Assembly (NCBI GenBank): GCA_041652575.1
Contig: JBAZHC010000001.1
Location: 248,001-312,000 of the forward strand
DNA: 64,000 nt
Origin: Phycisphaerae bacterium
GTDB lineage: Bacteria > Planctomycetota > Phycisphaerae > Sedimentisphaerales > UBA12454
Direction: 5' to 3'
In this document: piece after piece, positions 39,869 through 48,510 of the stretch
How positions within the stretch are numbered: position 1 is the stretch's first letter
Layout of the letters: each line of letters begins with the position of its first letter
The notes under the pieces: generated by a model
What the model was told of the DNA's origin: nothing
Databases searched by the model: none
The model's input: only the letters and a program-made list of their open reading frames with translations
Made by a program: the position numbers and the translations under genes

Positions 39869-40378
39869 ATGTATTGTCAAAAATGCGGTGCCGAAAATCT
39901 TGAAAACGCTGCGATATGTCAAAGCTGCGGCGGAGTGTTCGTTTACAGTAAGCCGACAAGAACCAGCGGCATGGCAATAACCTCGACAATTCTCAGCATC
40001 ACCGGCTTTTCGCTGTTCGGTATATTCTGCATAACTTTGATACTCGGCCTTATCTTCGGCATAATGGCCCTGATTACATGGATACTCAGTCTCGTATTCG
40101 GTATCCTTGCTCTTATCACATGGATACTCGGTTTGGTTCTGGGCATAATGGCCATGAGTAAGGTCAGCAAATCCGGCGGACAAATCAGAGGCAAAGGTTT
40201 TGCGGTCAGCGGCGTTTCCCTCTCGGCATCGGGACTGGCGCTTTTACTGACGATTGTCGGAGTGCTTTTATTTATCAGTTCGGCAACGACGCTTTCGCTG
40301 CAGAAGAAAATGAAATCGCAGCAAACCACGGTTACCATCGTCGAAGACGACAACGAACCGAACGCTGTGGAAGAGTAA
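39869..40378 (+). CDS. Zinc-ribbon membrane protein (DUF4190-like)
   Basis: 169 aa. An N-terminal zinc ribbon with two CxxC (YCQKCGAE and CQSCGG) is followed by hydrophobic segments. The middle is a near-perfect triplicated 15-residue motif (LGLIFGIMALITWILS; LVFGILALITWILG; LVLGIMAMS), visible at DNA level as well. SGMAITSTILSITGFSL and GKGFAVSGVSLSASGLAL are the usual DUF4190 signature. The C-terminus is acidic. The triplication probably arose by tandem slippage and may alter membrane topology. Function is unknown. Confidence 0.68.
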   Translation: MYCQKCGAENLENAAICQSCGGVFVYSKPTRTSGMAITSTILSITGFSLFGIFCITLILGLIFGIMALITWILSLVFGILALITWILGLVLGIMAMSKVSKSGGQIRGKGFAVSGVSLSASGLALLLTIVGVLLFISSATTLSLQKKMKSQQTTVTIVEDDNEPNAVEE

Positions 40379-40393
40379 ATAGCATAAGGATAT

Positions 40394-40894
40394 TCAGTCT
40401 GTAGTTTTACGGCTGGTTTTCATACGCGACAAAACATAGAGCACTATCAATATAACAAAACATACGATGCAAATTTCTTTTACCTGGTTTTGTGACAGCA
40501 GCCGCCAAAGGTAATTTTTTCTTATCGGCCAGAAAGGCTTTACATCGTAGTGATAAATCCCGTCAATAAGCACGTGCATCCATACACCGAGAATGCCTGA
40601 AATAATCATTTTCAGGAAATTTGTCTGATATGGTATCCTGATTTTCTCCATAGCCCGGCCAAGAACATCACGCCAGGGCCAGGCGGCCAATCCGCAAAAC
40701 GCTCCGACGACCGAACCTATAAGAAAAGTATGGCAGAGCCTGTGATAAGGCCAGCCCAGATGCAGTATGCTAATCAGCGGCACTTCGAGGTCAACCGCTA
40801 CATTTGCCAGCACAAACACCGGAAAGTCTATCCACTTGCGGAAGATATATCCGAGCAGTCCTGAAGGTCCAAAATGATAAGGCGTAAAAGGCAT
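40394..40894 (-). CDS. YdjM-like membrane-bound metal-dependent hydrolase
   Basis: 166 aa with four or so membrane helices. Conserved histidines occur in PYHFGPSGL (N-terminus), YHRLCHTFLIG (about 51-61) and WMHVLIDGIYHYD (about 104-116), as in the YdjM/DUF457 family of membrane hydrolases, some of which are linked to lipid or LPS metabolism. The exact substrate is unknown. The gene converges with the zinc-ribbon gene. Confidence 0.65.
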   Translation of the reverse strand: MPFTPYHFGPSGLLGYIFRKWIDFPVFVLANVAVDLEVPLISILHLGWPYHRLCHTFLIGSVVGAFCGLAAWPWRDVLGRAMEKIRIPYQTNFLKMIISGILGVWMHVLIDGIYHYDVKPFWPIRKNYLWRLLSQNQVKEICIVCFVILIVLYVLSRMKTSRKTTD

Positions 40895-40999
40895 AGGCGA
40901 ATTATAGTTTTGGCACCGCTTAAGTCTATTAAAAACTCCGATATACCTTTCCGGTTTTGTGATTGATTCTTCGGCCTGTTTTGCGGATAATCCTTTTCC

Positions 41000-42157
41000 G
41001 TGAAGATAATACCTGAAAATCGGACGATTGCTAATATGGTGGTTTGCCTGACAGTTACGCTAATGGCTATCGGCGCGATTTTTGTTTTCAGCGCAAGCGC
41101 AAGAATAGATATCGAATACAACCTTCTTAAATTTTATACATATCCGGAGTTTAAGCAGGCATTGTTTTTTCTTGCGGCGATTGGGATTGTATTCGGCGTC
41201 AGCTTCTTTAACTATCGAAAGTTCGCTTTTTCAGACAATACTCTGGGAGGCTGGCTTAAGAACCCAACGGCCTATCTTGTCGGTGGCAGTATCATATTGC
41301 TTGTTATCGTGCTTATTCCCGGCATAGGAGTTGAGATTAATAATGCCCGCCGATGGTTAAGGTTGGGCGCAGGTCCGATAACGCTCAATTTCCAGCCGTC
41401 TGAACTGGCAAAATGGTCGCTCGTTTTATTTATTCCCGCGGTTTCGGTGATGTTCGGCGAAAGGCTCAGGAGTTTTTTTAAAGGATTTGTGCCGATTTTT
41501 CTGCTTATCGGTTTTATAGCGGGGCTTATACTGATCGAAGATTTCGGCACGGCTTTGTTTGTGGCGTTTGTAAGTCTTGCGGTTTTGTTCGTGGCAGGCG
41601 GCAAGTGGTGGCATTTCCTGACGCCATTGCCGGTGCTGGTTGCTGTTTTTGCCCTTGCGATACTTTCCTCTCCGGAAAGAATTGAAAGGATAAAGTCGTT
41701 TGTTCAGCCGGGCGATTCTACGGCCCAGACTTCGGGCTATCAAATCAGGCAGTCTCTTATCGCCGTTTCGACCGGCGGTCTTTTGGGGAAAGGTCTCGGC
41801 GGCGGAATCAGCAAGTATGGCCATCTGCCGGAAGATACCACCGATTTTATTTTTGCGATAATAGCCGAGGAGCTTGGTTTTGTCGGCGTCTGTGTGGTGA
41901 TTCTGCTGTTTTTGCTTTTTATAGCTCTTGGAATAATTATTATTTACAGATGTCCGGACGACTTCGGCAAACTACTTGCCTTCGGTATTGTTCTTACGAT
42001 AACTTTTCAGGCGATGATAAATCTTGGCGTCGTTACCCGTCTTTTACCCACAAAGGGCATTGCCCTTCCTTTTTTAAGTGCAGGCGGAACACATCTGTTT
42101 CTTGCGGCGGCGGCGGCCGGGCTCCTTGCATCCGTTGCCAGAAGGAGCGAGGAATGA
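41000..42157 (+). CDS. ftsW: SEDS-family peptidoglycan polymerase FtsW
   Basis: 385 aa with about ten membrane helices. The SEDS motifs ARRWLRLGAGPITLNFQPSE, IAEELGFVGVCVVILLFLLF and LPTKGIALPFLSAGGTHLFL are present. It polymerises septal peptidoglycan with a class B PBP. The start is a GTG at 41000; an ATG at 41036 is an alternative. It lies 57 bp before murG, keeping part of the division and cell wall cluster order. Presence of this pair shows that the organism makes a wall, unlike some planctomycetes. Confidence 0.92.
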   Translation: MKIIPENRTIANMVVCLTVTLMAIGAIFVFSASARIDIEYNLLKFYTYPEFKQALFFLAAIGIVFGVSFFNYRKFAFSDNTLGGWLKNPTAYLVGGSIILLVIVLIPGIGVEINNARRWLRLGAGPITLNFQPSELAKWSLVLFIPAVSVMFGERLRSFFKGFVPIFLLIGFIAGLILIEDFGTALFVAFVSLAVLFVAGGKWWHFLTPLPVLVAVFALAILSSPERIERIKSFVQPGDSTAQTSGYQIRQSLIAVSTGGLLGKGLGGGISKYGHLPEDTTDFIFAIIAEELGFVGVCVVILLFLLFIALGIIIIYRCPDDFGKLLAFGIVLTITFQAMINLGVVTRLLPTKGIALPFLSAGGTHLFLAAAAAGLLASVARRSEE

Positions 42158-42166
42158 GACACTTTT

Positions 42167-42273
42167 ACCCTCACACCTATTTGCACAGTTGTACTAAAGA
42201 TACAGGACATTAGAATGATACCGTTATCATCAAATATTCAAATTGCTGACAAAAAACAAATAGGTGTGAGGGT
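42167..42273. repeat. 17-bp inverted repeat across the murG start
   Basis: ACCCTCACACCTATTTG (42167-42183) is the exact reverse complement of CAAATAGGTGTGAGGGT (42257-42273), with a 73-nt loop. The right copy encodes QIGVRV of MurG and the loop contains the start codon (42215). Confidence 0.8.
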
Positions 42274-43372
42274 TTATTTTGCCGGCGGCGGTACGGGCGG
42301 TCACATTTATCCCGCTGTCGCGGTTGCTCAGGAGCTTTTTAAAATAGAGCCGTCCTGCAAAATAACCTTTTTTTGCAGTCAAAGGCCTATAGATGCCAGG
42401 GTTCTTGCCGGTACCGGTTTTAGTTTTATTCCACTGCCCGCTATGGGACTTTCAAAAAATCCTTATCAGTTTTTTTCGTTTTTGCGTTCTATTTTTGCGG
42501 CCAAAAAAATCGCGAAAAAAACAATGCTCGATGATAAACCGGAAAAAGCCGTTCTTTTCAGTATAGGCGGTTTTGTTTCCGCAGGTCCCGTCCTTGCCGC
42601 GAAAAATTTAAAGATACCGGTCGCGATGCTTAATATTGACGCTGTGCCGGGCAAGGCGAACAGTTTTCTTGCCCGTTACACAAGGGATATTTTTGTTCAG
42701 TTTGCCAGGACAAGCAATTATTTCGGATTAAATAATAAAAAGGTCATAGTAACTGGATGCCCGCTGCGCGGAGCGTTTTTCAATCCTGACAAAACCAAAG
42801 CTGTTGAAAAACTGGGACTGAGTCCGAAAAAGAAAATACTTCTCGTTACAGGCGCATCAGGCGGGGCGGAAAATATAAATAATGTTTTAGGGTATCTTCT
42901 TGACCGGCTCCAGGGCTTTGCCGAGAGCTGGCAGATTGTTCATTTAGCGGGCATCTCCCATTACGATACCGTCCGAACGATTTACAGGCAGGCGAGAATT
43001 GGTTATAAGGTTCTGGATTATTGCGATGATATGCCGAATCTGCTCGCCGCGGCGGACCTTGTTATCGGCAGGGCCGGTGCGATGAGCGTGGCGGAATTTG
43101 CCGCTTCCGGAACGCCGGCGATATGTCTGCCTTATCCTTATCACAAAGACCAGCATCAGAGGCTCAATGGGCAGTTTCTCGTAGATGCCGGCTGCGGGCG
43201 TTTAGTCGATGATTTGTGCGATACTGAAAAGACCGCAATGCTTTTATGGGCTGTTCTTTGCGAACTTATGAATTCGGACGAAAAAAGAGCTCAAATGAAG
43301 CGCAATTGTGCCGGTCTTGCCCGCTCCGACGCGGTGGTGCAGATTGCACGAAAACTGTTGAGTTATCGATAA
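42215..43372 (+). CDS. murG: UDP-GlcNAc:lipid II N-acetylglucosaminyltransferase MurG
   Basis: 385 aa. The Gly-rich loop YFAGGGTGGHIYPAVAVAQ is near residue 20, and the C-terminal nucleotide-binding part has LVTGASGGAENIN, RAGAMSVAEFAASGTPAICL and PYPYHKDQHQRLNG. It adds GlcNAc to lipid I on the inner membrane surface to make lipid II. The N-terminus is about 15 residues longer than usual; a GTG (V of GVRVYF) inside the inverted repeat could be the real start. It follows ftsW. Confidence 0.93.
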   Translation: MIPLSSNIQIADKKQIGVRVYFAGGGTGGHIYPAVAVAQELFKIEPSCKITFFCSQRPIDARVLAGTGFSFIPLPAMGLSKNPYQFFSFLRSIFAAKKIAKKTMLDDKPEKAVLFSIGGFVSAGPVLAAKNLKIPVAMLNIDAVPGKANSFLARYTRDIFVQFARTSNYFGLNNKKVIVTGCPLRGAFFNPDKTKAVEKLGLSPKKKILLVTGASGGAENINNVLGYLLDRLQGFAESWQIVHLAGISHYDTVRTIYRQARIGYKVLDYCDDMPNLLAAADLVIGRAGAMSVAEFAASGTPAICLPYPYHKDQHQRLNGQFLVDAGCGRLVDDLCDTEKTAMLLWAVLCELMNSDEKRAQMKRNCAGLARSDAVVQIARKLLSYR

Positions 43373-43431
43373 TTGTTATTTTTATTTACAATCATTTTTA
43401 CTGAACGTAGAATGCCATTAAAGCGTATGCC

Positions 43432-45744
43432 GTGAAAAGGACGAATAGGACTATAATGAGCACTATTTACCAAAAAAGACCCGATATCAAAGACATAATT
43501 TTGTCGATGTTTTTGTTTTTATGTCTTGCGCCTTTTCTTTATGCGGCAGTTGATACTTCCGTACAGGATATTAACGGTCAATTGAAAATCAATCGCTGGA
43601 CACTTCTCAATTCCACTGACGAGCAGATACGGATAGATACGGCGGTTGAACTGCTCAAAAGCGATGAATCTGCGACAAGACAGGTTCTGCTCGAAGCTCT
43701 TGCCTCGAACGATAATGCCGCCGCACAGAGTTCCATTTGCAGGGCGATAAGTAAGTTCAGAAGCACCCCGCAGCTTATTCCTGATAAAGAAGATTTTATC
43801 GGACCGTTGTTTAATATCCTCAAAGGTCAAAATACCGAAGTGGCAACACTTGCAGCTCAGGCCTCTTTGATTTTTACATACAAAGAGGTTAGGGGCCGGC
43901 TTGATGATATAATAAAAAATCCCGACCTGCCTGCTGCGGCAAAAAAGAATGCGATTTATGCCATTCAGATTCGTCCAGATAAAGAGACTGTTCCGCTGCT
44001 TATAGGTCTGCTCGACAGCGACGAGACGGTAGTAGCTTCTGCGGCGGCGGACGCTTTACAAAGATGGCTGCCGATAGGCAAAGACAGGCAGCAATGGCAG
44101 AAGATTCGCAGGGATATAGAAAGGGGCCGGATAGATATTGTGCGTGAAAGACTGCTTGCCCAGCAGGACAGGGTGCGTCAGCTTAACGACGATATTTTAA
44201 AATGGCAGAAAAGATATCTGACGTCACTGGATAATATCTATCAGGCGACTGCGGATGATAACGCTCGCGCAAAATTTGTCGCCGATAATCTTGTTTTTGA
44301 ACACAGTTCGGTCAAGCTCTGGGCGATTGAAAAGATTAATATGTGGCAAAAGAGCGGCAAGCCTTTGCCTCTTGATGTTTTCCAAAAACCGCTTGTCGTA
44401 CTTATTTCCGATGCTAACCCTGCGGTGAGACTTGCCGCGGCGAAGCTGCTCGGACTGCTTACCAATATCAATTCGGCCGATGCCCTGCTGGTTCAGCTCA
44501 AGGCAGAAACTGAAATGGATGTTAAAACAGAGATACTTATCGCGCTGGGACATGTCTGTAATTTTGCTCTTTCGCCCGGAGCGGAAGTGAAAATAAATCC
44601 GCAGGTCAGGATTGAAACCATGAATATCGCTGCCGAGTTTTTCAAGGATAACAATCCTGTGATAGCGGCGGAGGTTATTCGTAATCTGCTTTTACAGAAC
44701 GGCCTTGATACGTCCCGCGTGAAACCTTATTTCGAGCTTATTGCCGCCAGTTACCGCAAGACGACTGACGAACAGGCCAAGGCCCGCCTTCTCGAAGAAA
44801 TGGCACGATTATGCGGCAGCGACAGTTTTTACAAAGATATTGCGGGCGAAGTCTTCAGGGATATTTTTCTTGGCGCCATAGACGACAAAAACGACCAGAT
44901 TGCGGCGCCTGCCGTTACAGGTCTTTTGAGAGTTGACCAGGCCGGAGCTTTCGAGATACTCAAAAGCAGGGGCTTTACCAGTCATTCGAGCAGCAAAATA
45001 CGCGACGAACTTATTTCCGCGGCCGGTCAGATTGGTACCCAGCAGGATCTTGACTGGCTCGGCAATCTGACGACTACGGCTTCGGCGGATACGGAGCGTC
45101 AGCGGGCCGCCGATGCGATGATGAATATCTTTCAGTTCTGCAAGACCGACGTCCTGATTTCGTGGGCTCAGCAGTTATCGAGTCTTGCCAAATCGAAAAA
45201 AGATGAATTTCTTCTTGCAAGGTCCCGGGCTTTATTTGAAGCGGCAGAAAAGAAAGCAGAAACCGAGCAGGACGCTAATTCGCTGTTTTCTCTGCGGCGT
45301 ACGCTTGCCGAACATTATGCCGCCACGTCGCTGTACGGCCTGGCTGCGAAATATTATGGGATGCTTCTGTTGACAACGACAGACCCGAATGAAAAAGAAC
45401 AATTGACCGCCAAACTGCTTGAAGTGAATTTACGTTCAGGTCAGACGGAATCTGCCAAGCAGCTTTTGGCCAATGTCCTGCTTTCGTCCGATATCGGGCC
45501 GGATAAGGAAATTTCGAAGGTGCTCGACAAGTATTTTACGGAGAATAACCAGAGCCAGGCGGCAAAACAGATTTTCCGTGCTCTTGTTGCCGTGCAAATT
45601 CCCGCCGGTGGTAAATATCCGTTGTGGTCCGGACAGATTAAGAAATGGCAAAAACTTCTGGCAATTGCTTCTATTGTGCCTGCAGGGCCGAATACCCCGG
45701 CAGTTCCGGCGGACCAGAATTCAAAAAGTACGAGTCCTGACTGA
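43432..45744 (+). CDS. HEAT-repeat secreted or periplasmic protein
   Basis: 770 aa. After a signal-like stretch (IILSMFLFLCLAPFLYAA) the chain is almost all helical. HEAT-type repeats include VPLLIGLLDSDETVVASAAA, LVVLISDANPAVRLAAAKLL and VKTEILIALGHVCNFAL. No catalytic residues are seen. Such proteins act as scaffolds; the partner is not known. The likely start is ATG 43432 or the inner ATG at 43456. It is transcribed in the same direction as murG and may be in that operon. Confidence 0.65.
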   Translation: MKRTNRTIMSTIYQKRPDIKDIILSMFLFLCLAPFLYAAVDTSVQDINGQLKINRWTLLNSTDEQIRIDTAVELLKSDESATRQVLLEALASNDNAAAQSSICRAISKFRSTPQLIPDKEDFIGPLFNILKGQNTEVATLAAQASLIFTYKEVRGRLDDIIKNPDLPAAAKKNAIYAIQIRPDKETVPLLIGLLDSDETVVASAAADALQRWLPIGKDRQQWQKIRRDIERGRIDIVRERLLAQQDRVRQLNDDILKWQKRYLTSLDNIYQATADDNARAKFVADNLVFEHSSVKLWAIEKINMWQKSGKPLPLDVFQKPLVVLISDANPAVRLAAAKLLGLLTNINSADALLVQLKAETEMDVKTEILIALGHVCNFALSPGAEVKINPQVRIETMNIAAEFFKDNNPVIAAEVIRNLLLQNGLDTSRVKPYFELIAASYRKTTDEQAKARLLEEMARLCGSDSFYKDIAGEVFRDIFLGAIDDKNDQIAAPAVTGLLRVDQAGAFEILKSRGFTSHSSSKIRDELISAAGQIGTQQDLDWLGNLTTTASADTERQRAADAMMNIFQFCKTDVLISWAQQLSSLAKSKKDEFLLARSRALFEAAEKKAETEQDANSLFSLRRTLAEHYAATSLYGLAAKYYGMLLLTTTDPNEKEQLTAKLLEVNLRSGQTESAKQLLANVLLSSDIGPDKEISKVLDKYFTENNQSQAAKQIFRALVAVQIPAGGKYPLWSGQIKKWQKLLAIASIVPAGPNTPAVPADQNSKSTSPD

Positions 45745-45815
45745 TATTGCCGCGAATTTATAGTCTGTAATTATCCTTGAATTGTCCTGTCAAATCTGCA
45801 AGAATCTCCTGCCTG

Positions 45816-46469
45816 ATGATTTCCGATTTTACAAAATATAAACATATTATATGGGACTGGAACGGCACATTGCTTGACGATGCATGGCTGTGTGTGGAGA
45901 TACTCAACCGGATGCTTGTTCGCCGGAAAATGGAAACAACGACCCTGGCCCGGTACCAGACGGACTTCGATTTTCCTGTGGTGAATTATTACCTCAGGCT
46001 CGGCTTTGATTTTAATAAAGAATCTTTCGATGAAATTGCCCGTGAATATATCCACGATTATGAATCGCAGCGGTTCAGGTGCAGTTTGCGGGAGGGGGTC
46101 ATCGATGTCATAAAAGCGCTGAAAGCCCGCGGTTTTTTGCAGTCGGTTCTTTCCGCTTCGCAGCGGTCATCATTAATTGAGGCGCTGGAGATGTTTGGTT
46201 TGAAGGATTTTTTCGAGAATGTCGCCGGCCTTGACGACTATTACGCTCACAGCAAGGTCGATGCCGGCAAAGAATTGCTGAAGAACCTGTCGGCAAACAA
46301 TAAAGAAATTCTTCTTATTGGCGATACGACGCATGATTACGAGGTGGCGTGTGAGTTGGGAGCCGATTGTCTGCTGCTGCCCGCCGGCCATCAATCCAGA
46401 GAAAGACTTGCCGGTGCAGGCGCAAAAGTGTGTAATAATCTTAACGAAGCTTTAAAAAGCCTGTTTTAA
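45816..46469 (+). CDS. HAD-superfamily phosphatase (phosphoglycolate phosphatase-like)
   Basis: 217 aa from the ATG at 45816, chosen because the motif DWNGTLLDDAW (motif I, nucleophile DxNGT) then falls near residue 11. The first Asp is present, motif II is near VLSASQRS, motif III Lys is in SKVDAGKELL and motif IV is GDTTHDYEVA. DxNGT rather than DxDGT is a known variant of the phosphoglycolate phosphatase-like subgroup. Substrate is not certain. Its 3' end is followed after 7 bp by the rpmH stop on the other strand. Confidence 0.8.
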   Translation: MISDFTKYKHIIWDWNGTLLDDAWLCVEILNRMLVRRKMETTTLARYQTDFDFPVVNYYLRLGFDFNKESFDEIAREYIHDYESQRFRCSLREGVIDVIKALKARGFLQSVLSASQRSSLIEALEMFGLKDFFENVAGLDDYYAHSKVDAGKELLKNLSANNKEILLIGDTTHDYEVACELGADCLLLPAGHQSRERLAGAGAKVCNNLNEALKSLF

Positions 46470-46476
46470 CGTCCAT

Positions 46477-46614
46477 TTACGTATTTCTCAGCTTAAGCGA
46501 CCTGCCTATGCGTCTTCTTCTTTTCATGATATTTCTACCGGTTTTGGTTCTCATTCTTGTCAGAAAACCGCTTTTGCGTTTCTTTTTAACCTTACTTATA
46601 CGATGATTTTCCAT
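46477..46614 (-). CDS. rpmH: 50S ribosomal protein L34
   Basis: 45 aa, MENHRISKVKKKRKSGF then LTRMRTKTGRNIMKRRRRIG. The core KVKKKRKSGFLTRMRTKTGR matches bL34 (S/K-x-RKRK-x-GF-x-x-RM-x-T-x-x-GR). The N-terminus differs from the usual KRTYQPS start, and a tail SLKLRNT is added. The typical partners rnpA, yidC and dnaA are not adjacent. A promoter (46650-46677) lies upstream. Only one reading of this strand gives the L34 core, so the call is strong in spite of its size. Confidence 0.93.
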   Translation of the reverse strand: MENHRISKVKKKRKSGFLTRMRTKTGRNIMKRRRRIGRSLKLRNT

Positions 46615-46649
46615 TGTGTCTCCGAACCTATCATTTATTTTAGGGGCTT

Positions 46650-46677
46650 ATTATAAGGAATCCTGTGCTTTTGACAA
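46650..46677 (-). promoter_or_regulatory. Sigma-70-like promoter of rpmH
   Basis: On the complement, TTGTCA (46677-46672), spacer 16 bp, TATAAT (46655-46650). It is 36 bp upstream of the L34 start. Confidence 0.75.
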
Positions 46678-46692
46678 GAGTTTTTATGCTTT

Positions 46693-47337
46693 TCACCGTA
46701 AATAAGGATTATGTGCTTTTTCCTGTTTTATAGTGGTATTTTCCCCATGTCCTGGCAGAACTGCCGTATCGTCAGGCAGAAGGAGTAATTTATTTTTGAT
46801 GCCTTCAATAAGCTGTTTAAAACATTTTTCTATGTCATATCCGGGAAAATCAGTCCTTCCGACCGACCCTGAAAAGAGCGTATCGCCGCTGAAGAGAATT
46901 TTTTCATCGCTGTTGTAAAGGCAAATCCCGCCCTGCGTATGGCCGGGCGTGTGCAGAATGGAAAATTTCACATCCGCAAATTCAATCCGCCCTTGGTCTT
47001 CCAAAAGGATGTCGGCCGGCGAGCTTTCAATTTTCCTGCCCAGAAAACTGGAAAAATTGCTTACAGAATCACCGAGCATATAAGCATCGGCTTTATGAAT
47101 ACATATTTTGATATTGCTGAAGTTTTGCTGCAGCAGAGCGGCACCTGCGATATGGTCAACGTGTCCATGAGTGAGAATCAGAGCCTGGGGATTGAGTTTT
47201 TTCTTCTTTAAAAAATCTATTAACGGCTCCGAGCTGAACCCGGTATCGATAATAATACAGTTTACAGCTTTTTCATTTTTACGGACCACATAACAGTTGT
47301 TCCCGTATTCGCCTAAAACCAGTCTGTCAATCTGCAT
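46693..47337 (-). CDS. MBL-fold metallohydrolase (glyoxalase II-like)
   Basis: 214 aa. The HxHxDH zinc motif is THGHVDHIAG (about 57-66), further ligands are in TPGHTQGGICLY and FSGDTLFSGSVGRTDFPG, and PGHGENTTI is near the C-terminus. This matches the YcbL/glyoxalase II branch, which often cleaves thioesters. No glyoxalase I is nearby, so the substrate is not known. It is divergent from the GH130 gene and has a promoter at 47363-47390. Confidence 0.88.
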   Translation of the reverse strand: MQIDRLVLGEYGNNCYVVRKNEKAVNCIIIDTGFSSEPLIDFLKKKKLNPQALILTHGHVDHIAGAALLQQNFSNIKICIHKADAYMLGDSVSNFSSFLGRKIESSPADILLEDQGRIEFADVKFSILHTPGHTQGGICLYNSDEKILFSGDTLFSGSVGRTDFPGYDIEKCFKQLIEGIKNKLLLLPDDTAVLPGHGENTTIKQEKAHNPYLR

Positions 47338-47362
47338 TTATAACTCCTATTTAAAGAGACAA

Positions 47363-47390
47363 ACTATATCAGGATAAAATGTTTTGTCAA
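47363..47390 (-). promoter_or_regulatory. Sigma-70-like promoter of the MBL-fold gene
   Basis: On the complement, TTGACA (47390-47385), spacer 16 bp, TATAGT (47368-47363). It is 26 bp upstream of the start. Confidence 0.6.
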
Positions 47391-47539
47391 ATACTTGCGG
47401 TATTTTGAGTGTTTTATAAGACTTACATTGACAGAGTGGTAATTTTCTTTAAAACTGACTTCAGTGATACTGTTTTCCTGTCGATTTGATGGGTGGAAGT
47501 TTTTGCGCGAATTATGTTTTTGATGTGAAGGAACGAACG

Positions 47540-48502
47540 ATGGCGGATATTTCCCGTGAACAGCTTGCTCATGACCTTTTCAGAAGGTATGAAGGCAATC
47601 CGATACTCGAAGCAAAGGACTGGCCCTATCCTGTCAATTCAGTTTTTAATCCTGCGGCGATAAAACTTCCTGACTGCACATTGCTGCTGGCACGCGTCGA
47701 GGATATGAGAGGATTTTCCCACCTGACTTTATGTAAGAGCAAAGACGGCCTTACAAACTGGCAGATTGATGATAAGCCCACGATGGAAGCCGACCACGAC
47801 TCGCGGGAGGAACGATGGGGACTGGAAGACCCGCGAATTGTCTGGCTCGAAGAGCAGGGACATTTCGGGATAACTTACGTATCATTCAGCGAAGGCGGGC
47901 CTCTTGTTTCGCTTGCAATAACCAAGAATTTCCACACATTTTCGAGAATGGGCGCGATGCTTCCGCCGGAAGACAAAGACGCCTGTCTTTTCCCGCGAAG
48001 ATTCAACGGCCGGTTCGCTCTCATTCACCGTCCAATCGTCCAGGGAGAAGCACATATCTGGCTTAGTATGTCGCCTGATTTGAAACATTGGGGCGACCAC
48101 AGAGTTCTTTTGCGAACCCGTCACGCCTTCTGGGACGGCCAGCGGATAGGTCTTGCCGCCCAGCCGATAGAGATTCCCGAAGGCTGGCTGATTTTCTATC
48201 ACGGCGTAAGAGCTACCACAGCAGGACAGATATATCGAATCGGTATAGCACTGCTGGACCTTGAGCAGCCGTGGAAGGTGCTTCGCAGAAGCGAGGAATG
48301 GGTTCTCGGCCCGCGGGCGGACTATGAGAGAATCGGCGATGTAAGCGATGTTGTTTTCGTTACCGGCGCAACGGTTAACGAAGAGAATAACCGCCTGTAT
48401 CTTTATTATGGCGCAGCGGACGACAAAATTGCCGTGGCAATGGCCAATATGGATGCGATTCGCGAATATATAATGATGTGCCCGGAAGTTGACAGCGATT
48501 AA
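47540..48502 (+). CDS. GH130-family mannoside phosphorylase or hydrolase
   Basis: 320 aa from the ATG at 47540, with AAGGA 10 bp before; the frame is open back to 47486. The five-bladed beta-propeller pattern is clear: NPILEAKDWPYPVNSVFNPA, LLARVEDMRGFSHL, WGLEDPRIVWLEEQGHFGIT, FPRRFNGRFALIHRP, IFYHGVR and LYYGAADDKIAVA. GH130 enzymes phosphorolyse or hydrolyse beta-mannosides. The basic residues expected to bind phosphate (R in RVED; R-H-R in RRFNGRFALIHR) are present, which favours a phosphorylase. No other mannan genes are adjacent. Confidence 0.87.
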   Translation: MADISREQLAHDLFRRYEGNPILEAKDWPYPVNSVFNPAAIKLPDCTLLLARVEDMRGFSHLTLCKSKDGLTNWQIDDKPTMEADHDSREERWGLEDPRIVWLEEQGHFGITYVSFSEGGPLVSLAITKNFHTFSRMGAMLPPEDKDACLFPRRFNGRFALIHRPIVQGEAHIWLSMSPDLKHWGDHRVLLRTRHAFWDGQRIGLAAQPIEIPEGWLIFYHGVRATTAGQIYRIGIALLDLEQPWKVLRRSEEWVLGPRADYERIGDVSDVVFVTGATVNEENNRLYLYYGAADDKIAVAMANMDAIREYIMMCPEVDSD

Positions 48503-48510
48503 ACAATTTC

